Source: Dinoroseobacter sp049800775
Lineage (GTDB): Bacteria > Pseudomonadota > Alphaproteobacteria > Rhodobacterales > Rhodobacteraceae
Direction of reading: 5' to 3'
Assembly: GCF_049800775.1 (NCBI RefSeq)
Contig: NZ_JBNAFR010000001.1
Span: 868,001 to 932,000, forward strand
Length of the DNA: 64,000 nt
This document shows positions 35,500 to 46,582 of the stretch, piece by piece. Position numbers and translations under genes: made by a program. How positions within the stretch are numbered: the stretch's first letter is position 1; each line of letters opens with the position of its first letter. The notes beneath the pieces were generated by a model, which made no database searches, was not told the origin of the DNA, and worked only from the letters and a program-made list of their open reading frames with translations.

Positions 35500-37074
35500 A
35501 TGTCCCTACTTACCTTCACCCGCAGAACCGCCCTCGCGACAGGCGCGGCCATGGCGCTGGCCCTGTCCGCCACCGGGTCTTTTGCGCAAACGCCGCCCGG
35601 CGTTCTGATCGTCGGCCAGATCGCGGAGCCCAAGGCGCTTGATCCGGCGGCGGTCACGGCGGTGAATGATTTCCGCATTCTGATGAATGTGTATGACGGC
35701 TTGGTGCGCTACAAGGACGGCACGCTGGAGACCGAGCCGGCGCTGGCCACGGATTGGACGATCTCCGAGGATGGCACGGTCTACACCTTCCAACTGCGCG
35801 AGGGCGTGACCTTTCACGATGGCAGCGCCTTTGATGCGGAGGCGGTGAAATTCAATTTCGACCGCATGCTCGACGAAAGCCACCCCTATCACGATACAGG
35901 CCCCTTCCCGCTCGCCTTCTTCTTCTCTGCGGTCGAGAGCGTTGATGTGATCGACCCGATGACCGTCCAGTTCACCCTGAACGCGCCCTATGCGCCCTTC
36001 CTGTCCAATCTCGCCTATCCGACCGGCTTGATCGTCTCGCCCGCCGCTGTGATGGCGCATGGGGCCGAGTTCGGGCGCAACCCCTCGGGCACGGGCGCCT
36101 TCAAGTTCATCGAGTGGCGCTCCAACGAGGCGGTCGTGGTCGAGGCGAACCCTGACCACTGGGATGGCGCGCCGGAGCTGCAGGCGGTCGTGTTCCGTCC
36201 GATCACCGATGCCAATACCCGCACGGCCGAGATGCTGGCCGGTGGGATCGACCTGATGGTGGAGGTGCCGCCCGTGGCCCTCAGCCAGTTCCAGACCGAT
36301 CCCTATACGGTGCATGAACAGGCTGGGCCCCATGTCTGGTTCCTCATTCTGAATGCCAAAGAAGGCCCCTTTGCCGATATCCGCGTCCGGCAGGCCGCGA
36401 ATTACGCGATCAACAAGGAAGCGATCGTCAATGATGTGCTCGAAGGCACGGCCGAGGTCGCTGCGGGCCCGACGCCGCCAGCCTTTGCCTGGGCCTATAA
36501 CCCCGAGCTTGAGCCCTATCCCTATGATCCTGAGCGGGCAAAGGCCCTGATTGCCGAGGCCGGTGTCGAGGGGGCGGAGCTTACATTCTATGTCACCGAA
36601 GGCGGCTCGGGCATGCTTGACCCGGTGGCCATGGGCACGGCCATGCAAGCCGATCTGGAGGCTGTCGGCTTCGATGTGAAAATCGAGACCTATGAGTGGA
36701 ACACCTTTCTGGGCAATGTGAACCCGGGTCTCGAAGGCAAGGCGGATATGGCGCAGATGGCCTAGATGACAAATGATCCGGACACGCTGCCCTTCCTCGC
36801 CCTGCGCACCGCCGCTTTCCCGGATCAAGGCGGGTTCAACTCGGGCTATTATTCGAACCCGAAGGTGGACGAACTGCTCGAGGCCGCGCGCGCCGCGACC
36901 GATCAGGCGGAACGCGCCCGGCTCTATCAGGAGATGCAGACCATCGTGCAACAGGATGCGCCCTGGGTCTTTGTGGCGAACTGGAAGCAGAACGCCGTGA
37001 CCTCGGACCGGGTGGAGGACTTCGCCCTGCAGCCGTCCTTCTTCCTGCTGCTCGACGACGTCGTAAAGAACTGA
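35500..37074 (+). pseudogene. ABC transporter substrate-binding protein, family 5, interrupted by an amber codon
   Basis: A family 5 peptide-type binding protein of normal total length (about 524 codons), with a signal peptide containing TRRTALATGAAMALAL that could be Tat or Sec. The frame is closed by TAG at 36763-36765 after KADMAQMA and goes on in the same frame as MTNDPDTLPFLALRT up to the TGA at 37074. Family members have tryptophan at this place (AWMTNDPD-like), so one TGG to TAG change explains it. Everything else (GVTFHDGSAFDAEAVKFNFD, the C-terminal domain) is intact. It could be a recent null mutation, a sequencing error, or less likely stop read-through. The permease and ATPase genes behind it are intact. 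Confidence 0.85.
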
Positions 37075-37174
37075 CCCTGTTGCGCCCGGATCGGCTCCGG
37101 GCCTGACAACTCGTCTCGGGGCGCGGGCGGTCACGCGCGCCCCGAGCCTCCGCAGGCTGTCACAAGGGGGTGTT

Positions 37175-38118
<944 letters not shown>

Positions 38119-38122
<4 letters not shown>

Positions 38123-40005
38123 TGGCGTTCCTGGGGCTGCTGGCCCGCAACCGGCTGGCGCTGGCCGGATTGATCGTGATGGGCGTCGTGGTCGGTCTGG
38201 CGATCCTTACGCCGATCCTGCCGCTGGCCAACCCGGATGTGACCAATACGGGCAACCGGTTCAAGCCGCCCTTCTCGGAGGGCGCGCTTCTGGGGACCGA
38301 CCATCTCGGGCGGGATTTGTTGAGCCGGTTGATGTGGGGCACGCGCCTGTCTCTGGCCGTGGGCTTTGCCGCCGCGATCATCGCGGCCACGCTGGGCGCC
38401 GCGATCGGAATCATCGCGGGCTTTTACGGCGGGCGGACTGACAATGTGATCATGCGCGGCGTCGATATGCTGATGGCTTTTCCCTATATCCTGCTGGCGC
38501 TGGCGATTGTCGCGGCCCTGGGTCCGGGGCTGATGAATGCGCTCATCGCCGTGGCGGCGGTCAACATTCCCTTTTTCGCCCGCAATATCCGTGGGATCAC
38601 CGTGGGAATCGCCCGTAAGGAATTCGTCGATGCCGCGCGGCTCTCGGGTATGAGCGACGCGCGGATCATCCTGACCGAGATCCTGCCCAATGTGGTCCCG
38701 GTGATTGTCATCGCCATGTCCACGACCATTGGCTGGATGATCCTCGAAACCGCGGGCCTGTCCTTTCTCGGGCTCGGCTCGCAGCCGCCCCAGGCGGATC
38801 TGGGCTCTATGCTGGGCGAGGCGCGCTCGGCGCTGATCACCAATCCGCATACGTCGGTGGTACCCGGGGCGATGATCCTGATCATCGTGATGGCGATCAA
38901 TCTGCTCGGTGACGGGGTGCGCGACGCGCTCGACCCGCGCCTGAAATCGGGGGCGCTGGAACGGCCCATGCCCACCACGCGCGTGGCGCGCCAAGGTCCG
39001 GCCCCGGCCCCACAAGGCGATGCGATCCTCGCGCTGCAGGGGCTTGAGACACAGTTCCATGTCAAGGATCGGGTCTACGAAGCCGTGGGTGGCGTGAGTC
39101 TTGAGGTGCATCCGGGCGAGTGCCTCGGCATCATCGGCGAGAGCGGATCGGGCAAGTCCGTGACCGCGCTCAGCGTCATGGGACTGGTCGCGTCGCCGCC
39201 GGGCGTGATCACCGGAGGGGCGGTGCGGTTCAAGGGTGAGGATCTGATCGGTGCCCCCTACGAGACCTTGCGATCCCTGCGCGGCAAGAAGGTGGCCTAT
39301 ATCTTTCAGGACCCTCTGGCAACGCTGCACCCGCTTTACACGGTGGGCCAGCAGTTGATCGAAGCGGTCCAGTGCCATCACCGCACGCCCCGGGCCCAAG
39401 CCCGCGCCCAAGCCATCAACCTGCTGAAAGCCGTGCGCATCCCGAATGCCGAGAGCCGCGTGGACAGCTATCCGCATGAAATGTCGGGCGGGATGCGGCA
39501 GCGGGTCGGGATCGCCATGGCGCTGGCCAATGATCCGGAGGTCATCATCGCCGATGAGCCGACCACCGCGCTCGACGTGACCGTCCAGGCCCAGATCTTG
39601 TCCCTCCTGGACGATCTGCGCCGGGAACGCGGGCTGGCCATCATCTTCATCACCCACGACTTCGGCGTGGTGGCCCAGCTCTGTGACCGGGTGGCGGTGA
39701 TGTATGCCGGGCGCATCGTGGAAAAGGGCAGCACGCAGGAAATCCTGGACGCACCGGCCCATCCCTACACCGCCAAGCTCATGGACTGCGTGCCCGAGCT
39801 TGGCGCGGGCCGCCGTCGGTTGGAGGCCATCCCGGGTCTGCCGCCGGTGGTGGACAGGTTGCCTGCGGGATGCGCCTTTGCGGATCGCTGTCACAAGGTG
39901 CAGCCCGCCTGTCGCGAGGGCGAGGTCGCGCTCGCCCCCCACGCGGCCGGGCATCTGGTTCGCTGCAAGGACCCGGAAACATCCCGTCAGGAGGCCGCGC
40001 AATGA
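38119..40005 (+). CDS. Fused ABC permease-ATPase (DppC-DppD type)
   Basis: A 628-residue fusion. Residues 1-285 are a DppC-like permease (LLGTDHLGRDLLSRLMWGTR, EAA loop RKEFVDAARLSGMSDARIIL, end INLLGDGVRDALDPRLK). After a short linker of about 25 residues rich in Pro, Ala and Arg, residues about 312-628 form a DppD-like ATPase with Walker A GESGSGKS, signature MSGGMRQR, Walker B VIIADEPTTALD, and the C-terminal cysteine-bearing extension PAGCAFADRCHKVQPACREG. The frame is continuous. Permease-ATPase fusions of this sort are known in rhizobial and rhodobacterial peptide systems. Confidence 0.92.
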
Positions 40006-40961
40006 CCGCCGCGCTGAAAGTAACCGGGCTGAGCAAGACCTTTGCCGTCGGCAAGCGTCTCTTCGGCCCGCCAAGAGCCCTTGTTCATGCGGTGCAGCCG
40101 CTCAACCTGACGGTGGAGCAGGGCGAAACGCTGGGCATCGTGGGTGAATCCGGTTGCGGGAAATCCACACTCGCGCGGATGCTCGTAGGGCTCTTGCCGC
40201 CCAGCGCTGGCGCGATCGAGCTGAACGGTTCCGCAGTCGGAGCTGTTGATCCGGCGGCCTTCGGCAGGAAGATCCAATATGTCTTTCAGGATCCGATCTC
40301 GTCACTCAACCCGCGCAAAACCATCCGGGAGATCATGGAGGCGCCGCTCAAGCATCTCCACCAGATGGATGCCGAGACCCGGCAGGCGCGCATTCGCGAG
40401 ATCTTTGCCGCGGTGAACCTGCGCGAGGAGTTTCTGGGCCGCTATCCGCATGAGTTCTCGGGCGGGCAGGCCCAGCGGATCGGGATTGCCCGGGCGCTGG
40501 CTGCGGACGCCCGGATCCTCATTCTGGATGAGCCGGTCTCGGCGCTCGACGTCTCTGTGCAGGCGCAGGTGCTCAACCTGCTCGCGGATCTCAAGGCGGA
40601 GTTCGGGCTGACCTACCTTTTCATCAGCCACGACCTCGCGGTGGTCGAAGCCGTCAGCGACCGGGTGGCCGTGCTCTATTTCGGCGCGGTGGTTGAGGTC
40701 GGCCCGGCGGAGGAGGTGTTTGCCAGACCAAAGCACCCCTATACCAAGCTCCTCGCCGATAGCGCGCCGGTGGTCGGGCGGGGACTGACAGCGCCCGAGG
40801 GGCGGGAAACCGAGTTGCCCGATCCGCTCCATCCGCCCGAAGGATGCGCCTTTGCCGCGCGCTGCGCCTTTGCCACCGACCGATGCCGGAAAGAAAAACC
40901 TCAACTGATCCGCACCGACGCGGTGACAGAGATTGCCTGTTTCAACCCGCTGGAGAGCTGA
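40002..40961 (+). CDS. ABC transporter ATP-binding protein (DppF type)
   Basis: A 319-residue ATPase: Walker A GESGCGKST, Q-loop VFQDPISSLNPRKT, signature FSGGQAQR, Walker B ILILDEPVSALD and H-loop FISHDLAVVEAV, then the oligopeptide C-terminal domain with the cysteine pattern PEGCAFAARCAFATDRCRKE. Its ATG overlaps the stop of the fusion gene. It completes the importer encoded from 35500. No terminator of note follows before the convergent gene at 41079. Confidence 0.92.
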   Translation: MTAALKVTGLSKTFAVGKRLFGPPRALVHAVQPLNLTVEQGETLGIVGESGCGKSTLARMLVGLLPPSAGAIELNGSAVGAVDPAAFGRKIQYVFQDPISSLNPRKTIREIMEAPLKHLHQMDAETRQARIREIFAAVNLREEFLGRYPHEFSGGQAQRIGIARALAADARILILDEPVSALDVSVQAQVLNLLADLKAEFGLTYLFISHDLAVVEAVSDRVAVLYFGAVVEVGPAEEVFARPKHPYTKLLADSAPVVGRGLTAPEGRETELPDPLHPPEGCAFAARCAFATDRCRKEKPQLIRTDAVTEIACFNPLES

Positions 40962-41078
40962 ATCTGCGGCGGCTGCGGCGTTTCAGTGGCCGCGCGAACA
41001 CGAGCCATGGCACGTAAAGCACCCCTTGCTTGGCCGCTCGCCATGAGAGCCCCTGCAGGAGCCCGGATCGCCCCGCGA

Positions 41079-42410
41079 CTAGTCCTCGTCCTCGATCTGC
41101 AGAATGCCGAACACGAGGCCCGAGAAGGTGAAAAACAGCGAGGCGCAGAGGATCAGCCAAGGCTCCAGCAGAACCCGGTCGATGAAGGGCACCGAGACGA
41201 TGTTGCTGTCCTGCAAACGCCCCCCTGCCCCGGGGCGCAGCACCTTGAAGCTGTCCGCCTCGGTCGCGACATCCACGGTATAGCGCCCGTCTTCGAAACT
41301 GACCTGACCATAGAACTGGGACGGGGCTTCGGGCTCCGACCACGGGGTCACGACCCCTGTCAGCGCCGACCCCGGCGGCAGCGCGATGGGCTCAGCCTCC
41401 ACCCGATAGATCCGCCGGCAGGCCTTGTCATACTCTGCGAACCCGGTGTCCCAGATCGTCGCAATCAGTTCGACGCACAGCGCCTGACGGATGATCACCT
41501 CGACCTGACCGCTCAGATGGGGAATATCGTCATCGACCACGATCAGCCCGCTGACCTGTCGCAACTTGCGCCCGATGACGGCGGGACCGTCGATGGTCAT
41601 GGGGGCGGAGCGGGTGGCGAAGGCCGCGTCTGAGCCTTCGCCCATGTCCTCGCGGATAAGCTCCGCACAGGCGGGGTCAGACACCAGGGTGAACGGCGCT
41701 GTCAGCGGAAACTCCCCCACACGCTGGGGCTGCAGGCCGTCCGACTCCGACTCTTCGCTCTCTGACAGTGGATCCAGCAGCAGCGCAGCGAGGGGATCAG
41801 CGGTTGGACCACCAGCGTCCAACTGGGCGAGCCGGTCCGCATTGAGCATCAGATCACGGTCATTATAGCTGAGCGTGCCATAGCTTTCGCTCCGCTCTGC
41901 GTCGGGCTGAACCGCGTCGATGCGGAGCACCTGCTCCCCCCCTTCAAAGGACAGCTCCACCCGCGTTTCGGGACCCGGCCTGATGACACCGCGATAGCAA
42001 TAGGCCGCCGCGTGATCGGCAATGGCGGGCACCTCATCTGCCACGGTCTCGAGCTGCGCGGCATCGACGACCCAGTCCGAGCCGACCTGCACGAGCGCCC
42101 CTTGCACGGCGATCTCGCTGCGCTCGGCGCTCGTGACTTCGTAGTCGAGACGGCTCGTCTCCGCCGTGACCACGAACAACCCACCCGAAGGGAAGATGAT
42201 CCAGAACACCAGCGACAGCACCATGAGACAGAAGAGCGACAGGAACATCAGGCCGCTGAGATAGGGCACGCTGCGGCAGAAGAACCGCTTGAGCCCCTTA
42301 TGGGTCGTCGCCGCCTCTTTGCAGCTTTGCATCGCACGGCGCATACGCCCCGGCGTTGCGGGGGCGGGCTCTGCTGCAGGTTCGGGCTTGCTGGGAAAGT
42401 CAGTTGGCAT
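41079..42410 (-). CDS. Membrane protein of unknown family, two terminal helices
   Basis: A 443-residue protein with a Pro/Ala-rich cytoplasmic N-terminus, one helix at about residues 50-75 (SGLMFLSLFCLMVLSLVFWI) and one near the C-terminus (about 410-435, LEPWLILCASLFFTFSGLVF). The 330 residues between are predicted to be periplasmic and contain acidic stretches (SESEESESD) and four or five cysteines. I do not recognise the family. Last gene of the minus-strand arm of the caspase locus, overlapping the preceding gene by 11 bases, so it is co-transcribed with the caspase and TAXI genes. Confidence 0.7.
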   Translation of the reverse strand: MPTDFPSKPEPAAEPAPATPGRMRRAMQSCKEAATTHKGLKRFFCRSVPYLSGLMFLSLFCLMVLSLVFWIIFPSGGLFVVTAETSRLDYEVTSAERSEIAVQGALVQVGSDWVVDAAQLETVADEVPAIADHAAAYCYRGVIRPGPETRVELSFEGGEQVLRIDAVQPDAERSESYGTLSYNDRDLMLNADRLAQLDAGGPTADPLAALLLDPLSESEESESDGLQPQRVGEFPLTAPFTLVSDPACAELIREDMGEGSDAAFATRSAPMTIDGPAVIGRKLRQVSGLIVVDDDIPHLSGQVEVIIRQALCVELIATIWDTGFAEYDKACRRIYRVEAEPIALPPGSALTGVVTPWSEPEAPSQFYGQVSFEDGRYTVDVATEADSFKVLRPGAGGRLQDSNIVSVPFIDRVLLEPWLILCASLFFTFSGLVFGILQIEDED

Positions 42411-43215
42411 CAGAGACCGGCGGTGGCAGCGTGATGCGCGAGCGGAAGATCCGCGCCTCCGGCCGATGGGGCTGAACCACCTCGAGCCGGACCTCGTAGA
42501 GCATGAACTCGTTCGACCGCACCGTGTCGATGTTCAACCGGCAATCATAACCGCGATCCACACGCTCGGTTTCGACGCATTCGAACCGTTTCAGATAGTC
42601 TTCGGATACCTCGCCAGTCTCCCTGACGCCGTAGAGGGTCGCGTCGATCTGTGCATTGCCGATTTCGAACACCGCGAGCAGCGTATCCGCCTCGTCGGAG
42701 AAGAACATGGGCACGTAGTAGCTGGAGCGGCGCGATGTGCAATCGGGCGCGAGAAAGCCGCGCATGAGCATCAGGGCCTCGGAATACTGGTTGTCTATAT
42801 GCTGACTGCTGATCTTGGTGATGACCTCGGTCTTGGCCGTGTCGCCATCCTGAAGCTCGCTCAGGCTGACGCTGGTGCCAATCGCCTCGTAGAACCCGTT
42901 GATCGTGCGCACCTCGGCGCACAGTTTGACACCCGCATCCTTGGTGATGGCCGCCGGCAGAAGGATCGGCGCGAAATCCAGCGTCTTCATCTCGATCTTG
43001 TGGTCTTCGTCCTCATTGCGGATCAGCTGGAACGCCGAGAACAATGTGTTGGTCCGGATCGCCAGTCGCGCATTGCCCGACATGGTGCCGGTGCCCGCAT
43101 TCACATTCTCGGTAAGCTCGAGGGGTCGCGGGACCTGCCAGCTGTTGAATTCCTGAGCCTGCAGGGACGTGACCATCCCGGCCATGCAGAAACCGACTGT
43201 GAGAGACTTCAGCAT
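42400..43215 (-). CDS. Exported protein of unknown family
   Basis: A 271-residue protein with a Sec signal peptide (residues 1-21, ending SLQA before QEF). The mature part is mixed alpha/beta, with cysteines in KLCAEVRTINGF, FLAPDCTSRR, FECVETER and YDCRLNID, which suggest periplasmic disulfides. No family recognised. The ATG at 43215 is preceded by AAGGAG at six bases; an ATG at 43221 abuts that ribosome site and is unlikely. It sits 10 bases after the caspase gene in the same operon. Confidence 0.7.
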   Translation of the reverse strand: MLKSLTVGFCMAGMVTSLQAQEFNSWQVPRPLELTENVNAGTGTMSGNARLAIRTNTLFSAFQLIRNEDEDHKIEMKTLDFAPILLPAAITKDAGVKLCAEVRTINGFYEAIGTSVSLSELQDGDTAKTEVITKISSQHIDNQYSEALMLMRGFLAPDCTSRRSSYYVPMFFSDEADTLLAVFEIGNAQIDATLYGVRETGEVSEDYLKRFECVETERVDRGYDCRLNIDTVRSNEFMLYEVRLEVVQPHRPEARIFRSRITLPPPVSDAN

Positions 43216-43225
43216 GGGCATCTCC

Positions 43226-44590
43226 TTAGAAATTTCGTGGCTCGAACCCGGAGGCTGGCAGGCTGCCATCGGTGCGCCGCCAGCCAAAGACGAACTTGCT
43301 GCCTTCGGCAAAGTAGTGGCGCGCCAGCATGTCCTGAAAGATATCAAGGGATTGAAACGAGAACCGCTGGCGCGGCTGCCCCTGCAGGACGACATTTGCC
43401 ATGGCAATCCGGTCCTGGGACCGGAACGACGACGCAGTATTGGTTTCGGACACAATCACGCTCTTGGCGTCCGCATCAAAGCCGAGCTTGAGGATGCCGA
43501 GATCGCCCAGCGCCGCCTCGAGAATGCAGGCCCGCAAGGCCGCCCCATCCGGCCCGTCCTCGGCCGATCCCGCGGCGGCGCGCAAGGCAAGCGCCTCGTC
43601 CCGCTTGGCCGGATCCACGCGGCAGAGCTGCGCATTGCGCCGCCAGTCCGCGCCGTCGGTCTGGGCAACCTCCCCCGTTGCGGGGCTCTGGGACAGGGAG
43701 AACCCGCCACTGATCGTATCGTAGAGAACATGGGGGATCTGCCGCCAACCCAGGGGCGGCAGGCCACGATCACTGGCGGCAAAGGTGCTTTGCTGCTCGA
43801 CCTCCAGGCGCACTTCGGTGAAGAGGCTCAGCAGCGGGCGGTCATCCTGGATCTTCGGAATGAAGTTCCGGGAGAACAGGGAATAGAGCGGTGCCTCAGG
43901 CTCCAGCCCAAGGCCAAGCGCGCCGCCGGCCGGCTCCCGCTCGCTGTTATCCATGATGTCATAGGCGATGCCCCGGGGCGACGAGCTGTAGAGCACGAGG
44001 ATCTCGTTGCCGGCATCGTCGAAGCGCGGGCGGACCGGGGCGCGTGATGCCTCCGAGACCAAGGGTTCATCGCCACAGGCGTTAATGATCAGGATGATCC
44101 GCGCAGGCCGTCCGATATTGAGCTTGCGGATCACGTTCTCAAGCGTGATCGACCCGGCGCGCATATCCCCGATCGACCGGTACCGCTCGCCGGTTTCGGG
44201 CACCCCGACGAGGAAGTTCTCGCCGCCATCGGTAAAGCCATGCCCGTTGAAGATGAACAGCACCTCGGACCCCTCGGTCACCCGTGTCGACGCGGCGTCC
44301 AGATCATTTTCCAGCGATCGGCGCGACCGGTCGGAGAAGGACTCGTTGATCACGGTCCATCCGACACTTTCCAGCGCGTCCACATAGCCCAGCGCGTCAT
44401 TGCGCGGCGTCAGCAGGTTCAGCGGCGAGCCGTTGATCGCCACGTTGTCACTGCTGCTTTCATAGGATTGGTTGCCGATCACGAAGGCCAGCCGATCCGG
44501 CGCAACCTGCGCGAGGGCCGAGACCGCCCCGAAGACGATCAGACCGAGCCCTGCCAGAGCACTCCGGAGGATATGCGGGCCCGCGGCCAA
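43226..44590 (-). CDS. Exported caspase-fold (C14) peptidase, atypical active-site context
   Basis: A 454-residue protein with signal peptide (residues 1-28, ending SALAQ) and an N-terminal caspase-like domain (about 32-260). It opens RLAFVIGNQSYE, has the catalytic histidine H117 in FIFNGHGFTDG and the cysteine C172 in LIINACGDEP, then VLYSSSPRGIAYD. The usual DACRDNP is NACGDEP here, so the dyad is kept but the residues around the cysteine differ. The remaining 190 residues contain cysteines and no family I recognise. Known relatives are bacterial orthocaspases, which cut after basic residues; export to the periplasm is the notable point here. Four bases separate it from the TAXI gene. Confidence 0.82.
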   Translation of the reverse strand: MAAGPHILRSALAGLGLIVFGAVSALAQVAPDRLAFVIGNQSYESSSDNVAINGSPLNLLTPRNDALGYVDALESVGWTVINESFSDRSRRSLENDLDAASTRVTEGSEVLFIFNGHGFTDGGENFLVGVPETGERYRSIGDMRAGSITLENVIRKLNIGRPARIILIINACGDEPLVSEASRAPVRPRFDDAGNEILVLYSSSPRGIAYDIMDNSEREPAGGALGLGLEPEAPLYSLFSRNFIPKIQDDRPLLSLFTEVRLEVEQQSTFAASDRGLPPLGWRQIPHVLYDTISGGFSLSQSPATGEVAQTDGADWRRNAQLCRVDPAKRDEALALRAAAGSAEDGPDGAALRACILEAALGDLGILKLGFDADAKSVIVSETNTASSFRSQDRIAMANVVLQGQPRQRFSFQSLDIFQDMLARHYFAEGSKFVFGWRRTDGSLPASGFEPRNF

Positions 44591-44594
44591 TGCT

Positions 44595-45608
44595 CTAGCG
44601 TCCGTTCAGGACACGGGCGGCGCATTTGTAGATGTCTTTCCGGTTGCCCGCTTCCACCAGATTGACCTCCCGCCATTTCGGATGGCTGCCCGAAATCGGA
44701 TTTTTCCGGTCCTCTAGCCCATCCCGAATTGCACGGGTCACCTGCGCGATCAAATCGCAATAGGGATTGTCCTCGTCATAATCGAAAGTGACCAGCAATG
44801 CCGTGACCGCGAGCGTTTCCACGTCTTCCTCAAGCCAGGGATATTGGTCACGGGTCAACAGGGCCTTGCGGTAAGGGGATTCCGCGCTGTCCAGAAGCGA
44901 GGCGTATTCCTTAATGGGCAACAGCTCCAATTCCTGATCCGGGGTGATCGACTTGCCCAGACTGCTTGGCGCGCCGGAGACGTCGAACACGACATCATAG
45001 CCGAGCCCGATATTCGGCAGGCCCAGTTCGACGGAAAAATTCTCCCAGTTCGCGGTCTGGTCCGAATGGCCCAACTGCTCGAAGAGCCAGCGCGATGTCA
45101 GGTTCGTGCCACTGGTCTCTCCCCCGGCGTTCACCTGCACCTGACCGTTCAGGATGTCGCCCACCGAGTTCATGTCCCAGGACTGGTGCGCATAGACATG
45201 GATCTCTTCACCATAGAGCGGCATCACCACCTTGATGCGGTCCACCACGCTCTTGAGCACTTCATTGCCCTCTGCGCGCACGCGCAACTGGTCGAGCACG
45301 TCGGCCTGAACCAGCGCCAGCTGGAAATACTGCTGCGTGTCATGACCTTCATATCCGATCAGACGCTTGAGGTTCTGCACCGAGCCGCCGCTGGGCACGA
45401 TCTCGAACCGGACCGAGGGCAGCATGGCCGCGATCTCGCGGGCAAAGCGGGTATAGGTGCCGTTCTCCGATCCGGTGGTGATCGTCAGATACAGCTCCTC
45501 ATCCTGCGCCAGCGCCGCCGGGCTCGACAGCGACAGGGCCAGTCCCGCCCCGGCCAAGAACACGCGAGCCTGCCGTCCGAGTGAAGATAGAATTGTGCCA
45601 CGTGACAT
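44595..45608 (-). CDS. TAXI-family solute-binding protein (orphan)
   Basis: A 337-residue TAXI-type TRAP receptor: signal peptide to about residue 35 (LSLSSPAALAQ), then LTITTGSENGTYTRFAREIA, the family opening, with IVPSGGSVQNLKRLIGYEGH, LALVQADVLDQL, and VQVNAGGETSGTNLTSRWLF. TAXI proteins usually feed a fused DctQM permease, but none is encoded nearby. It sits between a coiled-coil protein and a caspase. It may have become a sensor or chaperone of the locus, or use a distant permease (inference). The start at 45608 follows AAGGGGGTG; the frame open further upstream overlaps the preceding gene. Confidence 0.85.
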   Translation of the reverse strand: MSRGTILSSLGRQARVFLAGAGLALSLSSPAALAQDEELYLTITTGSENGTYTRFAREIAAMLPSVRFEIVPSGGSVQNLKRLIGYEGHDTQQYFQLALVQADVLDQLRVRAEGNEVLKSVVDRIKVVMPLYGEEIHVYAHQSWDMNSVGDILNGQVQVNAGGETSGTNLTSRWLFEQLGHSDQTANWENFSVELGLPNIGLGYDVVFDVSGAPSSLGKSITPDQELELLPIKEYASLLDSAESPYRKALLTRDQYPWLEEDVETLAVTALLVTFDYDEDNPYCDLIAQVTRAIRDGLEDRKNPISGSHPKWREVNLVEAGNRKDIYKCAARVLNGR

Positions 45609-45618
45609 GAGCACCCCC

Positions 45619-46518
45619 TTAGCGCGCGTAGAAGTCTGATTTATCGGCGTAAACGAGGCCATACCCCGCATGCACCAACATGATGGTCTCCGGATCCGGC
45701 TCGACCGTTTCGATGACGATGACAATGTCGCCCGAACCGTTGGTCTGTCCGACCGGCTCGGAGGTCGGGTCGGGATCCGCCGTCAGCGACAGAGCGGCGG
45801 GCGCCTCGTCCAGAGCGATCCGCGCAACCTGCCCCAGATCGAAGGCGCGATTGCGTTCAAGCTCCATCACGAAACGCCGCATGACATCGCCCCGCAGAGC
45901 GACCGCATCCAGCCGGTCCAGCACCTCCCGCAGCCCTTCGAGCTGCGCAGCGATCTCGGGAGAGGACCGGCCGAACGTGTCCTGGCGACTTCTGAGGCGA
46001 TCATAATCCTTGCGGACGATCTCGACCCGCGCGGCGAGCGCGTCGCGCTGATCCTTGAGCCGCGCCAGATCCCACTCGAATAGCCCTACGAGGTCATTAT
46101 TGTCCCGCTTCGGTGCACATTGATAGGCGAATTTCTCTTTTTCGAGCTCCGGAATATCTGCGCAATTCCCAGCGGTCGGCGGGGCCACGAACCACACCCA
46201 CGCCCGGCTTTTCTCGATCTCGAGCCGCTCCCGGCGTAGGGCCTCGCGCGCCTCCAGATAGAGCGGCAGGGCCCGCAGATACTCGAACCCGCATTCGGTC
46301 CGAAATTTCGGCCATTCCAGCAGCGGAACGTCCTGGCAGGACTGGATCTGAACCGGGTCGCCTATCTGCGCCAGCAACCCGTCCGAGGTTTGCGACGCTT
46401 GGCTTGAAAACGGGAAAAAAGATGCCGCAAAAAGCGCCAGAAAACCCAGAATTCCAGATCGCGGAATGATCAAAATTAAGAACACCTTCACCGATTGTTG
46501 CGGCGTATCAAAGGTCAA
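45619..46518 (-). CDS. Exported coiled-coil protein of unknown family
   Basis: A 299-residue protein, first gene of the minus-strand arm. Hydrophobic signal sequence at about residues 12-40 (LILIIPRSGILGFLALFAAS); an alternative GTG start at 46491 would begin just at it. The mature protein has two paired cysteine regions, helical heptad-like stretches (LYLEAREALRRERLEIEKSR and DLARLKDQRDALAARVEIVR), then an acidic tail (VIVIETVEPDPETIMLVHAG). No known family. Ten bases separate it from the TAXI gene. Confidence 0.68.
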   Translation of the reverse strand: MTFDTPQQSVKVFLILIIPRSGILGFLALFAASFFPFSSQASQTSDGLLAQIGDPVQIQSCQDVPLLEWPKFRTECGFEYLRALPLYLEAREALRRERLEIEKSRAWVWFVAPPTAGNCADIPELEKEKFAYQCAPKRDNNDLVGLFEWDLARLKDQRDALAARVEIVRKDYDRLRSRQDTFGRSSPEIAAQLEGLREVLDRLDAVALRGDVMRRFVMELERNRAFDLGQVARIALDEAPAALSLTADPDPTSEPVGQTNGSGDIVIVIETVEPDPETIMLVHAGYGLVYADKSDFYAR

Positions 46519-46530
46519 ACTATCATCAAC

Positions 46531-46560
46531 TCGTCTTTAAGTTTCAATCGATTCGTCTTT
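46531..46560. promoter_or_regulatory. Direct repeats TCGTCTTT between the two arms of the caspase locus
   Basis: TCGTCTTT occurs at 46531-46538 and 46553-46560, 22 bases or about two helical turns apart, inside the 64-base AT-rich gap that must hold both divergent promoters. A shared regulator site is inferred. Confidence 0.4.
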
Positions 46561-46582
46561 CATCGCAACTGTAAATGAGCCC

